DNA of 64,000 nt, taken from positions 2,542,001 through 2,606,000 of the forward strand of contig NZ_CP126110.1 of NCBI RefSeq assembly GCF_030123405.1, given 5' to 3'. Source of the DNA: Neobacillus sp. WH10. GTDB lineage: Bacteria > Bacillota > Bacilli > Bacillales > Cytobacillaceae. Within the stretch, counting starts at the first letter, position 1. Every line of letters starts with the position of its first letter. Positions 1 to 8,923 of the stretch are shown here, one piece after another. Under the pieces are notes generated by a model. It searched no databases, had not been told where the DNA came from, and was given only the letters and a program-made list of their open reading frames with translations. The position numbers and the translations under genes are program-made.

Positions 1-50
1 AAGATCAAATAGACTTAAAAGAAGACGTCTTAAACATGAAATTCGTATAG
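1..50 (+). CDS. 3' end of an upstream gene (partial)
   Basis: An open frame from base 3 runs to a TAG at 48-50 and would encode the last 15 residues of a protein that begins before the window. A hairpin follows at 92-116, as expected after a gene end. The piece is too short to identify. Confidence 0.3.
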   Translation, partial: DQIDLKEDVLNMKFV

Positions 51-91
51 GTAGGATCGAAAAGAATTTAATATAAACTTTGTCTATTGTA

Positions 92-125
92 AGCCCTTAC
101 TGGAATGTTAAGGGCTATTTGCGCT
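92..125. terminator. Intrinsic terminator between convergent genes
   Basis: Arms AGCCCTTA (92-99) and TAAGGGCT (109-116) form an 8-bp stem, with a T-rich stretch further on. It lies between the end of the left-edge frame and the end of the minus-strand NlpC/P60 gene, so it may serve both. Confidence 0.6.
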
Positions 126-127
126 TT

Positions 128-1234
128 TTAAATTCGAACTACACGACCTTTAAATGCATTTTTCCAATATCCATTTGTCATATCTGCAATGGCGACACCG
201 GTTGAGCTTTGAGAACCAATGAACTTACCGTCTCCAAGATAGATTCCAACATGGCCGTCTCTCTTGTAAGTGTCGAAGAAAACAAGGTCTCCCGGCTGCA
301 TTTCTTGAGGAGAAACCTGCCTGCCATCGTTTTTTATCGTAGAGGTAGTACTGCTGATTTTGATACCTGCTTCAGAAAAAGCCCATTGAACAAAACCGGA
401 GCAGTCAAATCTTCCACGGGCAATATCATTGGCATTTCTGCCGCCGCCAAACACATATACAGAGTTTCCTATGTACTTATTACCTGCATTAATGACTGTG
501 GATATGTAATCCTTTTCTAACTCATTTATGTATGTTTGAGCCGTTTCCTTTTTCTGAGCTTCCAATTCAAGCTGATTTTGTAATGTCTTATATTGTTCCT
601 GTTGTTTATTTAGGTGAGCTTGCAATGTTTCGATCTTATTTTTCATGCTGTTAATTTCCACAAGTTTATTTTCTAACAAAACCTTTTTACTTTCATATTC
701 TTTTTGCTGAATTTCTTGCTGTTCCAAAAGATCTCGGTCTGCCTCAGCTATCGCTGCCAAAGCACTGACCCGGTCTACTAAATCACTTAGGCTTGTAGCA
801 CCAAGCAGTACCTCTAGATAGTCGGCATGCTTATCACTCTGCTGGTAGGATAGAGCACGTTCCTTTAAGACTTCATTTCGTTTTGCCATATTTTCCTTAA
901 TTATTCGAATCTCGTTTTCAAGATTTTCAATATCAGCTTTAGCGGCTGTAATCTCCATATCAACCTTTACGATTGCCTGATTATTCTCTTGAATAGCCTC
1001 AGAAACCCGTTTCAATTGGTCATTGACACTAAAAGAGTTTCCTTCGATATTTGGAATTTCATTGTTAGCTGTTAAACGATTCGTTTGAATGGGTGAAGGG
1101 GCAACCTGAGGTAATTCTTTAGTATTTTCTATGTTACTGAATGATTCCGCTTGAACCTTTTGTATAGAAAATTCATTTCCTGCCGCCGCAAGTATAATAA
1201 GCAAGTTTAACAGGATAAGTGCTTTATTAATCAC
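128..1234 (-). CDS. Secreted coiled-coil NlpC/P60 peptidoglycan endopeptidase
   Basis: Likely a cell-wall hydrolase that cuts peptidoglycan stem peptides outside the cell. Residues 1-29 form a signal-peptide-like hydrophobic start. Residues 70-240 are a long coiled coil of the kind found in CwlO/PcsB-type hydrolases. Residues 245-368 are an NlpC/P60 domain with catalytic Cys278 (in DCSGF) and His328 (in DGHVG). The third polar position appears to be Gln342 rather than the usual His. The start is GTG with AAGGTAG about 12 bases upstream. The coiled coil suggests regulation by an FtsEX-like partner, but no such gene is in view. The family is clear; the physiological role is inferred. Confidence 0.9.
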   Translation of the reverse strand: MINKALILLNLLIILAAAGNEFSIQKVQAESFSNIENTKELPQVAPSPIQTNRLTANNEIPNIEGNSFSVNDQLKRVSEAIQENNQAIVKVDMEITAAKADIENLENEIRIIKENMAKRNEVLKERALSYQQSDKHADYLEVLLGATSLSDLVDRVSALAAIAEADRDLLEQQEIQQKEYESKKVLLENKLVEINSMKNKIETLQAHLNKQQEQYKTLQNQLELEAQKKETAQTYINELEKDYISTVINAGNKYIGNSVYVFGGGRNANDIARGRFDCSGFVQWAFSEAGIKISSTTSTIKNDGRQVSPQEMQPGDLVFFDTYKRDGHVGIYLGDGKFIGSQSSTGVAIADMTNGYWKNAFKGRVVRI

Positions 1235-1413
1235 CTAATACCACTACCTTCTTATTAAGATAATTTTCTAAATGTTCGTACTATTTATTGTACCAAATTT
1301 CTACCAGATAATTCTGTCAACTGTGTTATAAGAATATTACAATTTGATAACAGTGTAATAAGGAACCTGAATCAGCAATGCGATGAAGGCCATATAGGTT
1401 GGAAAACCAGGAA

Positions 1414-2165
1414 GATTAATCCTTCATAAGTGGGATGAAGGACTAATCGATTGATCAAAAGGAAAGATTAGTCCTTCATAAGCGGGATGAAGGCCGAATC
1501 GATTGATCAAACGGAAAGATTAGTCCATCATAAGCCCGATGAAGGCCAAATCGGTTGATCAAACGAAAGGATTAGTCCATCATAAGCCCGATGAAGGCCA
1601 AATCGGTTGATCAAACGAAAAGATTAGTCCATCATAAGAGGGATGAAGGCCAAATCGATTGATCAAAAGGAAAGATTAGTCCATCATAAGCCCGATGAAA
1701 GCCTAATCGGTTGAAAAACTAGGAAGATTAGTCCTTCATAAACGGGATGGTGGCCAAATCAATTGGTTAAACGAAAAGATTAGTCCATCATAAGAGTGAT
1801 GAAGGCCTAATCGGTTGGAAAAGCAGGAAGATTAGTCCATCATAAGCGGGATGAAGGCCAAATCGATTGATCAAAAGGAAAGATTAGTCCATCATAAGCC
1901 CGATGAAGGCCTAATCGGTTGAAAAACTAGGAAGATTAGTCCATCATAAGCGGGATGAAGGCCAAATCGATTGATCAAAAGGGAAGATTAGTCCATCATA
2001 AGCTCGATGAAGGCCAAATCGATTGATCAAAAGGGAAGATTAGTCCATCATAACCTCGATGAAGGCCAAATCGATTGATCAAAAGGAAAGATTATTCCTT
2101 CATAAGCCCGATGAAAGCCAAATCGATTGATCAAACGAAAAGATTAGTCCTTCATATGCGATAGG
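1414..2165. repeat. Tandem array of 52-bp hairpin repeats (15 units)
   Basis: The motif GATTAGTCC (or close variants) recurs at 1414, 1466, 1518, 1570, 1622, 1674, 1726, 1778, 1830, 1882, 1934, 1986, 2038, 2090 and 2142, an exact 52-bp period. Each unit holds an inverted repeat, CCTTCAT and ATGAAGG around a 7-base loop, often extended by GATTAG and CTAATC. Many units have CCATCAT in the left arm, which breaks one pair. Between hairpins lies a variable segment with TCGATTGATCAA. No open reading frame spans the array. A related array is at 6194-6530. Confidence 0.9.
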
Positions 2166-2605
2166 GGCTTAAACGAAGGCTTTTTAAAGATAATTTAACT
2201 GCTTTTAAGAGCAGTTTTGTCTTTAAGCCGCCCTATTAAAGACATTTTTTACACTTCCGATGGCAGTTTTGTCCTTAAGAACACTTATTGAAGATCTTGT
2301 AATGGATCTCCTCATTCATGCTTTCACCTTTATTATTAATCAAATAATCATGATGTATTTATTAAATCATCAATTTTTAATCTGTTAATCCTTTTTATCT
2401 AAGTTATTAGTTTTAGGCTAAAACTAATTTTGCCTCGTTTTTATTAACTTGAAAGTCTAGGTAAAGAAGGAAAACTTTCCAGCATAATAGAATAATAAAT
2501 AAAATCAACATCAGGAAAAAAGAAATAATAGCTTGTTTTTTTTGCCTTTAGTCATAAACTTTCTTATTAAACTATTGAAGCTGGGTATCAAGAGGGGTGA
2601 GATTA
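2166..2605. other. AT-rich intergenic stretch
   Basis: No gene or clear terminator is visible. It holds two similar short segments (GCAGTTTTGTCTTTAAG near 2211 and GCAGTTTTGTCCTTAAG near 2263), which look like a decayed direct repeat, then featureless AT-rich DNA up to the ribosome site of the next gene. Confidence 0.4.
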
Positions 2606-3412
2606 ATGGAAAAGCAAAATAATTTTTATATCAACGACGAAACAGAAAAATGTATAATCACCAGGCTACGGTCCGCCGGTTGTGTTTTCGCTGAAGATGA
2701 GACCAGATTACTTATCTCAGAGGCAGGGACGCCAGACGCCCTCGAGGCCATGGTGGAACGACGAGAAGCCGGTTTTCCCCTCGAGCAAATTATCGGTTGG
2801 GTGAATTTCTGCGGTATTCGGATAGAACTGGAACCCGATGTCTTCGTACCTCGTCGCCGGACAGAGTTTCTTGTCCAACAGGCTACAGCCCTTGCTATGC
2901 CAGGAGCCATCGTCGTAGACCTGTGCTGTGGCACAGGAGCGGTGGGCGCTGCTCTGGCCAAAACTTTGGGATGGATTGAGTTGTATGCAATTGACATCGA
3001 CCCAGCCGCAGTGAAGTGCGCCCGTCGCAACGTTACTTCCATCGGTGGTAAGGTGTACGAAGGCGACCTATACGATCCAATACCAACCAAACTACGTGGG
3101 AGAGTCGACGTCTTGGTCGCAAACGCCCCCTATGTACCTACTGAGTCAATCAAGTTTTTACCCCAGGATGCTCGCAAACATGAGGCGATGGTCGCGCTTG
3201 ACGGTGGTGTGGACGGTCTGGATGTTTTGCTAAGGGTGGCTACTGACGCAGCACTCTGGTTGGCACCCGGGGGTCATTTACTGGTCGAGACTAGCCGGAG
3301 ACAGGCATTGCAAACTATTGAGATATTTGCAAAAAACGGGCTAATCCCACAGGTTGCTAATAATGACGAACTGGATGCTACTGCCGTCATCGGAACAATG
3401 CCTTCCCTCTAG
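2606..3412 (+). CDS. PrmC/HemK-related N5-glutamine methyltransferase of unknown substrate
   Basis: A class I SAM methyltransferase related to PrmC, which methylates the glutamine of release factors. The SAM-binding loop VVDLCCGTGAVG lies near residue 106, an acidic end of strand 2 follows (AIDIDP), and the substrate motif reads NAPY instead of the NPPY of true PrmC. That variant marks the PrmC-related family of unknown substrate. The start is ATG at 2606 with AGAGGGGTG 6 bases upstream. The gene is much richer in GC and CG dinucleotides than its neighbours, and stands alone between a repeat array and gene debris, so recent transfer from a higher-GC donor is likely. Confidence 0.8.
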   Translation: MEKQNNFYINDETEKCIITRLRSAGCVFAEDETRLLISEAGTPDALEAMVERREAGFPLEQIIGWVNFCGIRIELEPDVFVPRRRTEFLVQQATALAMPGAIVVDLCCGTGAVGAALAKTLGWIELYAIDIDPAAVKCARRNVTSIGGKVYEGDLYDPIPTKLRGRVDVLVANAPYVPTESIKFLPQDARKHEAMVALDGGVDGLDVLLRVATDAALWLAPGGHLLVETSRRQALQTIEIFAKNGLIPQVANNDELDATAVIGTMPSL

Positions 3413-3728
3413 ATCGTACCCGTAATTCTAACTCTTCCGTATATGAGATTGGATACTATTTGGCAGGGAGTTAGTAGCTGGTTTGGGAAAAACTAGTCTT
3501 ATTCAACCACCATTGAATACGGAAAATGGCAAAACTAAAATAGACGCATTTTGGTCGTTATTTAATGAGGAGAACGTCTGATTTCTTAGTTATTTAAAAG
3601 TAGATTGACATGATTAAGATGCTTCAGATTCTATTAAAAGTATTATTTCATTGCAGGTATTTCGTGCAAAATATAGAATTGATAACTTATGTTTCTAATA
3701 AAGTAGCAAGAAGGGAGGCGTGTTTGGA
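3413..3728. other. Intergenic stretch with a possible gene fragment
   Basis: One frame stays open for about 40 codons ending at a TGA near 3583 (it reads GLGKTSLIQPP in the middle), without a start or ribosome site. It may be debris of a lost gene. Nothing else is recognisable before the ribosome site AAGGGAGG at 3711. Confidence 0.25.
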
Positions 3729-4079
3729 ATGGGAAGGGTAACTGGATTCGAACTAAGCAGCCAAGAACCTGAGAAGGCTGCGGAATTTTATTCTAAAGTT
3801 TTCGGTTGGGAAATTGCAGAGCCTCACTGGGATTATTGGGCTGTTTCGACTGGAAAAGATGTCAAGCCTGGCATTGACGGAGGAATCGGTAAAGGACCAT
3901 ATGATTATCCTCATGGAACTCGTATTCAAATCGAAGTCGATTCAATTGATGAGGCTATTTCTACTGCTAAAAAAAATGGTGCAATGATTGTGAGAGATAA
4001 AATGGAGTTTGATGATTTCTTTCTTGCCTACCTTGTAGACCCAGTTGGAATTGGTTTTGGTCTTATTCAAAAAAAATAA
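3729..4079 (+). CDS. VOC-superfamily (glyoxalase/bleomycin-resistance fold) protein
   Basis: A single-domain vicinal-oxygen-chelate protein of about 116 residues. It has the early FELSSQEPEKAAEFY segment, a central IQIEVDSIDEA strand-helix and the terminal DPVGIGFGLIQ strand typical of the fold. Such proteins bind a metal and act as isomerases, dioxygenases or binding proteins; the substrate here cannot be read. The start is ATG 3729 with AAGGGAGG 10 bases upstream; a GTG at 3720 is too close to the ribosome site. It appears to be a single-gene unit. Confidence 0.75.
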   Translation: MGRVTGFELSSQEPEKAAEFYSKVFGWEIAEPHWDYWAVSTGKDVKPGIDGGIGKGPYDYPHGTRIQIEVDSIDEAISTAKKNGAMIVRDKMEFDDFFLAYLVDPVGIGFGLIQKK

Positions 4080-4090
4080 GCAAAGGGTTA

Positions 4091-4125
4091 TAAAGGGAAT
4101 CCTTCACTTGGAGATTCCCCTAAAT
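4091..4125 (+). terminator. Weak terminator after the VOC gene
   Basis: GGGAATCC and GGAGATTCCC form an imperfect hairpin directly downstream of the gene, followed by an AT-rich but not T-only tail. Confidence 0.4.
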
Positions 4126-4227
4126 TGTGATCTTGGATATTAAATCGAATTCAAATTTTGTACGTTCCAGCTGACAAATTTGTTGGCATCTTTTTTATTT
4201 CATTGACGGCAGGACATTCTGATTAAA

Positions 4228-4262
4228 TAAAAAAAGGAGCCAGGAGGCCCCCAAAAAAACAC
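4228..4262 (-). terminator. Minus-strand terminator of the small-protein genes
   Basis: On the minus strand a G-rich arm, a short loop, GGCTCC and seven T residues follow the stop codon of the arginine/glutamate-rich small gene. Confidence 0.5.
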
Positions 4263-4278
4263 TCATTACATCAAACGC

Positions 4279-4452
4279 TTAAATGAATCTGCCTCTCCGT
4301 CCGAATCCTAAACGTCTTCTTCTTTCTATCTCGATTTCAATTTCAATTCGTCTTCTTCTTGCTTCGATTTCAATTTCAATTTCAATAGGGACAAAACGTC
4401 TTCTTCGAAAAAACAAATCTCTTCGACCAAATCCCCCGAATCCGAGTGTCAT
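4279..4452 (-). CDS. 57-residue low-complexity protein with alternating IE runs and RRRR blocks
   Basis: A short gene with a very strong ribosome site (GGGGGGAGG, 6 bases before the ATG at 4452). The product begins MTLGFGGFGRR, then alternates basic blocks (RRRR) with strictly alternating Ile-Glu runs (IEIEIEIE), twice, and ends GFGRRGRFI. The GFG/RR pieces at both ends are near mirror images. Such a pattern suggests an amphipathic beta strand flanked by basic clusters. No family is recognised. It lies just downstream of, and on the same strand as, a YjcZ-type sporulation peptide gene, so a spore-related role is possible. It is easily overlooked because the opposite strand is also open. Confidence 0.65.
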   Translation of the reverse strand: MTLGFGGFGRRDLFFRRRRFVPIEIEIEIEARRRRIEIEIEIERRRRLGFGRRGRFI

Positions 4453-4533
4453 TAATTTCCTCCCCCCTTCAATAGAGGAATATACTCAATAGGAGAAATT
4501 AACTTTAAATTTTCCCTTCGTCCTACCAAGTTA

Positions 4534-4647
4534 TTAAATGAAAGAAGTACCTACGATGATAAGCAGAATGAACAATACAACGATTAATACAAAAGTGCTG
4601 CCGCCGCCGTATCCGCCGCCATATCCGCCGCCATAACCATAACACAT
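4534..4647 (-). CDS. YjcZ-family small sporulation/membrane peptide
   Basis: A 37-residue peptide: an N-terminal MCYGYGGGYGGG-type Gly/Tyr-rich stretch followed by one hydrophobic transmembrane segment (FVLIVVLFILLIIVG). This layout matches the YjcZ family of tiny sporulation-associated peptides in Bacilli. The start ATG at 4647 is preceded by AAAGGGTGGTG. It is shorter than most annotation cut-offs. The family is assigned on layout; function in the family is largely unknown. Confidence 0.8.
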   Translation of the reverse strand: MCYGYGGGYGGGYGGGSTFVLIVVLFILLIIVGTSFI

Positions 4648-4925
4648 ATCTTTTCACCACCCTTTAGCATATTTGAAGAAAGACCTCTTCACTATTTATA
4701 TATATTTCAAAATTCAATAGTTGATTGGACAACAATCATTATGGTAGAACAAAATCAAACATTTTTTTTATCAATGAGAAAAACTGGGGTAAAAGAATCA
4801 AAAAGCTACAAATAATTTAGGGTAAGGGGGTATTCACTTGTTTTAAAATACTCCTTTATGGTTTCACGGAAGACCTGAAATAGTGAAACAAACGACAGTG
4901 TAGGTAAGAGAAGGATTAAAATAAC

Positions 4926-4960
4926 ATAAAAAAGAACTTGGAAACTCTCCAAGCTCTTCT
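4926..4960 (-). terminator. Terminator of the BASS transporter gene
   Basis: On the minus strand AGAGCTTGGA and TCCAAGTTCT pair around a short loop and are followed by seven T residues. Confidence 0.85.
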
Positions 4961-5010
4961 TTAGCACCGGAAAAATATGAGATTAAACGAAACACGCTTT
5001 TTCTGTGGTT

Positions 5011-5979
5011 TTACGCTGATAATGTTTTCTCATTATTTTCAGTTGCGCTTTTATCATCTTTCATTCGGCTGAAGATCGTTGCTAGGATCGGCCCCGAAAT
5101 GTTATGCCATACACTAAAAATGGCACTTGGTACCGCTGCTAAAGGGGAGAAATGTGCGGCTGCAATGGCAGCACCTAAGCCTGAGTTTTGCATTCCAACC
5201 TCAATGGCCACAGCTTTTTTCTTTGGTAAGTCCATTTTAAAGATTCTTCCAAACGTATATCCCAATAAATAACCAAGACAGTTATGTAGGACAACGACAG
5301 CAAAAATAATTAATCCAGTTTTCGCAATCGACTGCTGGTTAGCAGAAACAACCGCTGCTACGATAGCAACTATTGCAATTATGGAAACAAGCGGAAGAAC
5401 CTTCACGCTAGCTTGTGCTTGTTTATTTAGTAATTTTTTCACCACTACTCCAAGAACAATCGGTATTAGAACGATTTTTACAATTGAAAGGAATAGTCCG
5501 CTAGGATTAACAGGGATCCATTCGCTTGCAAGGAATAGAATAAGTGCAGGTGTAACAAGTGGAGCAAGAATCGTTGTAATCGAGGTTATCGTCACACTTA
5601 AAGCGACATCGCCTTTAGAAAGGAATGTCATCACGTTAGATGCTGTACCTCCAGGACAGCATCCTACTAAAATAACCCCAACCGCAATTTCCGGTGAAAG
5701 CTGGAGACCTTTTGCCAGTAAAAAAGCGAGCAGAGGCATGATTAAAAATTGACCGACAACGCCGATTGCTACATCCTTAGGCCGCTTGATTACTTCTTTA
5801 AAATCATTTGCGGATAGTGTTAAACCCATACCAAACATAATGATTCCAAGTAAAAGTGAAATGTGGGGAGCAATCCAGGTAAAGGTAGCGGGAAATAAAA
5901 AGGCAAGGACCGCAAATACTAATACCCAGATGGCAAAAGTATTGCTAACAAATTGACTTACACGTTCTAAAGTTTTCAA
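5011..5979 (-). CDS. BASS-family sodium-dependent anion transporter (bile acid:sodium symporter fold)
   Basis: An integral membrane protein of about 322 residues with 9-10 hydrophobic segments and the family signatures GCCPGG (about residue 110) and EVGMQNSGLG (near the end). Relatives in Bacilli take up organic anions with sodium; bile acids themselves are an unlikely substrate. I choose TTG at 5979 because the only ribosome site (TGAGGTG) ends 6 bases before it and overlaps the alternative GTG at 5988. It is monocistronic, with its own terminator. Confidence 0.88.
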   Translation of the reverse strand: MKTLERVSQFVSNTFAIWVLVFAVLAFLFPATFTWIAPHISLLLGIIMFGMGLTLSANDFKEVIKRPKDVAIGVVGQFLIMPLLAFLLAKGLQLSPEIAVGVILVGCCPGGTASNVMTFLSKGDVALSVTITSITTILAPLVTPALILFLASEWIPVNPSGLFLSIVKIVLIPIVLGVVVKKLLNKQAQASVKVLPLVSIIAIVAIVAAVVSANQQSIAKTGLIIFAVVVLHNCLGYLLGYTFGRIFKMDLPKKKAVAIEVGMQNSGLGAAIAAAHFSPLAAVPSAIFSVWHNISGPILATIFSRMKDDKSATENNEKTLSA

Positions 5980-6193
5980 TGTTTTCACCTCAGTAAGATT
6001 ATTTCGTAATGCTAAGTATTATAGGGTAATATTTCAATAAACACAATAGTTTGAAAATTATTTTTTTACAAAAGCAAAGCGTCTAATCCTAAACGCATTA
6101 ATTCGGTACTGTGATGAAGAAGTTGTGGTTGCTATAGGGGGGTTTTGTCTTAGAGAAGGAGAATTAAGGACAGATCACGTGGAAAGTGAACGA

Positions 6194-6530
6194 GATTAGT
6201 CCTTCATAAGAGTAATGAAGGCCAGAACAGGTAGAAAACCAAAGAGATTAGTCCTTTATAAAGACAATGAAGGCCAGATCGGGTGGAAGTCCAAAGAGAT
6301 TAGTCCTTCATAAGGACTATGAAGCCCAGAACAGGTAGAAAACCAAAGAGATTAGTCCTTCATAAAGGCAATGAAGGCCAGAACAGGTGGAAAACCAAAG
6401 AGATTAGTCCTTCATAAGGACTATGAAGGCTAGATCAGGTGGAAAACCAAAGAGATTAGTCCTTCATAAAGGCAATGAAGGCCAGAACAAGTGGAAAGCC
6501 ACCAATATTAGTCTATCAATAGGAAAATTA
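6194..6530. repeat. Second 52-bp hairpin repeat array (7 units)
   Basis: GATTAGTCC-type motifs recur at 6194, 6246, 6298, 6350, 6402, 6454 and (diverged) 6506, again exactly 52 bp apart. The hairpin core (CCTTCAT and ATGAAGG) is shared with the 1.4-kb array, but the inter-hairpin segment differs (AACAGGTGGAAAACCAAAG instead of the TCGATTGATCAA type). Both arrays lie beside the 3' or 5' end of a gene and contain no open frame. Confidence 0.88.
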
Positions 6531-6579
6531 AAAACATTTAAGTTGCTAAAGAGAGATAACTAACAGTCCTACAATCATT

Positions 6580-6616
6580 AAAAAAGGAGGAGGTACCGTT
6601 TAGGCACTTCCCCCTT
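6580..6616 (-). terminator. Terminator of the M6 metalloprotease gene
   Basis: On the minus strand GGAAGTGCC and GGTACCTCC pair with one mismatch and one wobble, followed by CTCCTTTTTT. Confidence 0.7.
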
Positions 6617-6629
6617 AAACTACCAATCT

Positions 6630-8621
6630 TTATTTTCCATTCCCAGGCCCAACACTGCGAGTCGAAGTGGCCGTTTTACTAGCATCGGTTTCTGATGTGC
6701 TTGTCAACGTAAGGTTTGTTGGAACAGGCTGAGCTGTACCACCTCTAGGAATCTTCACGTAAACCGGTACTGCAACCGTTTTACCCGCTTCAACTTCAAT
6801 TACGTTATGCTGTAATTGAATATCCCAGCCAGCTTCTGTTTTGGCATTAAGGCGGATAAGGTCGGTTCCATTTCCGGTATTTGTAACATTGAAATAATAG
6901 GCTGCTACTTTACCTGGTGTGGCAAATTCTGAATTACCGTTAGCAACTGTTACACCACGGGTAAATGAACCTGCACCATCCAAATGACGGACAGCTACCC
7001 GGTAAGAAAGTGCACCTTTACTATCATATTTTTTATCTAAAATGTAGAAATGGAGACGGTTATGCTCGTCTGTGTACTCACTGACAACGCCATCACCAGT
7101 TCCTGCCTTGAAGAGGGCATCTGCTAACTGTTGGTAATCGCCTTTGGAAAGCATCGCTGTGGAACCGTCCGGGCGTTTAAAGTCTACTTGATTGATATCT
7201 TCTTTGTGAGAGTCGATGACCCAAATATTTGGTGATGATTCACTATTCTTAGTTTTCGCTAGCAGTACACCGGTGTCAGGGGCAAAAGAATCAAAACCAA
7301 CCCGGTCGACAACTTCAAGTGTATAGTTATTGTACCATTTAGCACCGCGCTGCATATCTGCGCGCCAATCATCATTTAATGAGTTAGCTGGTGTGTTATC
7401 CACCATGCTAATATTGATCCCGTGTAATCCTGTCCGTCCAAACTCGTTGCCAGTTGGTACCTCTCGAGAAAGAATATTGGCAAAGACTGGACCAGTTTCA
7501 GCTAGGCTATCACGGTCTAGGCTTAGATATTGGTCAGGTGAGAGGAAGCCCTGTTTTATTTTATTACGCAGCATGTGATGTGATGGAGCTGATGCCCCTA
7601 AGGTTGATGGGACCATCCAGCGTGTGTGCGGGCCGCCTGGCCCATTGAAGCTTCCACGACTCATTAACTCCCATGGGCCGGAGTAGGTACGAGATACAGG
7701 AATTCCATATGGATTGTTATAGTTGTCGCCAAGAGCCATTATATGACCGAATTCGTGAGCGAAGGTACCCATTCCGTCATTTTCCCCTTGAATAGATGTT
7801 CCTCCGCTGGCACTTGACCAAATACTTTTAGCAGCATACCACGAGGTCCAAGGTACATATCGGGTAACAGCTGAATTTGGCATACCCGGAACATTTGCTC
7901 CACCTACTATTGGGCCAAATGGATTTGTTACGGCTCCGGCATTTTGGAACATCATTTCACCAAGCTCCTGCCAGACACCGGATTCATCATAACCAGCGTG
8001 AATGATAAAATTAAAATCAAATTTTTCTCCAGAAGCATCCATGTCAGCTTTCGCTTTGGCGACGGCTTCAGACCTAAGGTTTTTAGCCTTGAATCCTGCC
8101 GGCATGTTTGCTTGCTGCCCAAACTCGTTAAGACCATATTCGAATTCATTGCCATCCATCCGATAGGTGCCGAAAGATTTAAGTTCGATTTTCCATTTGC
8201 CGAAGGAATTTTCTCGCCAGTATTCGTTTACTGTTCGATGGTTGTTTAATGCTGAAGGCTTGTTGAGGAAGTCTTCCCAAAACTTTCCGATTTGATCACG
8301 AGGAATTTTACCAGTGCCGATAGGGTTGCCTGCAAGCTCGGACCCCTCAGGCTGGTTTAAAATAAAATCTCGGTCTTGGAAATCTACAATAATTAGTGAA
8401 CCCCTAATGACTCTGTCTGCCTTAATACCAGATGTGTTCCAGTCAACTCCAGGAACGGGCTTGTAATCTTTCCACGTCATATCCCGTGGAAGAACCCATG
8501 ATTGCGCATCAGCAGGTTCTGGAAAATCAGATAATCCTGGCTGCTCCGCATAAGCGGTTGTTGATACTGCCACAGTCAAAAAACTAGTCAAAAAAATGAG
8601 TGACCTCTTCAAACTCCTCAA
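6630..8621 (-). CDS. Secreted M6-type zinc metalloprotease (immune inhibitor A-like)
   Basis: A 663-residue exported protease. Residues 1-25 are a signal peptide (cleavage after AYA). The zinc site is HEFGH (His289, Glu290, His293) with a downstream Asp in GDNYNN, as in the M6/gluzincin-like family of Bacillus. The last 110 residues resemble a beta-sandwich of the NEW3 type (TNTGNGTDLIRLNA onwards). It has no anchoring motif, so it is probably released. The TTG start follows AGGAGG by 8 bases. Divergent from the intracellular subtilisin gene, it opens a run of three proteolysis genes, suggesting a protein-scavenging life style. Confidence 0.88.
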   Translation of the reverse strand: MRSLKRSLIFLTSFLTVAVSTTAYAEQPGLSDFPEPADAQSWVLPRDMTWKDYKPVPGVDWNTSGIKADRVIRGSLIIVDFQDRDFILNQPEGSELAGNPIGTGKIPRDQIGKFWEDFLNKPSALNNHRTVNEYWRENSFGKWKIELKSFGTYRMDGNEFEYGLNEFGQQANMPAGFKAKNLRSEAVAKAKADMDASGEKFDFNFIIHAGYDESGVWQELGEMMFQNAGAVTNPFGPIVGGANVPGMPNSAVTRYVPWTSWYAAKSIWSSASGGTSIQGENDGMGTFAHEFGHIMALGDNYNNPYGIPVSRTYSGPWELMSRGSFNGPGGPHTRWMVPSTLGASAPSHHMLRNKIKQGFLSPDQYLSLDRDSLAETGPVFANILSREVPTGNEFGRTGLHGINISMVDNTPANSLNDDWRADMQRGAKWYNNYTLEVVDRVGFDSFAPDTGVLLAKTKNSESSPNIWVIDSHKEDINQVDFKRPDGSTAMLSKGDYQQLADALFKAGTGDGVVSEYTDEHNRLHFYILDKKYDSKGALSYRVAVRHLDGAGSFTRGVTVANGNSEFATPGKVAAYYFNVTNTGNGTDLIRLNAKTEAGWDIQLQHNVIEVEAGKTVAVPVYVKIPRGGTAQPVPTNLTLTSTSETDASKTATSTRSVGPGNGK

Positions 8622-8923
8622 TCCATCAGCCTCCTAAAAATTATTATGTACAGGTAAAGGATAACATTTTTGTACAAGTCTGAAAATAAAGAAAAATCAT
8701 AATTTTTAAAATAGAAATAAAGTCCTGAATCAAAGGACCTAGTGTCATTTAGGAAAATAGTATTAGGGGAAGAAAAACTATAGAGTCGGTTTTTGATATA
8801 AAAAAATTAAGCCAGGAAAGAACAAAAACACTCCAAACGAATCATTTTTTATAGATTTAGAATTGTTAAACTATTAACAACATCATGAGGTAGCTTCAAA
8901 TAAATCTGTTAGGAGGGAATGAG
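8622..8923. promoter_or_regulatory. Divergent promoter region between two protease genes
   Basis: About 300 bases of AT-rich DNA must contain the promoters for the leftward metalloprotease and the rightward subtilisin gene. I see no strong inverted repeat or convincing -35/-10 pair to single out. Confidence 0.35.

Noticed and set aside
209..520. Plus-strand open frame inside the NlpC/P60 gene
   Set aside because: It lies opposite a gene with intact domains, has no ribosome site and matches no family.
1414..2165. CRISPR array
   Set aside because: The period is regular, but the units are nearly identical over their whole length; there are no unique spacers and no cas genes.
4283..4492. Plus-strand protein rich in Ser-Ile and Leu
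   Set aside because: It is the mirror of the minus-strand IE/RR gene. It has no ribosome site, while the minus strand has GGGGGGAGG before its ATG.
6194..6530. CRISPR array
   Set aside because: Same reasons as for the first array; the inter-hairpin segments are repeated, not unique.
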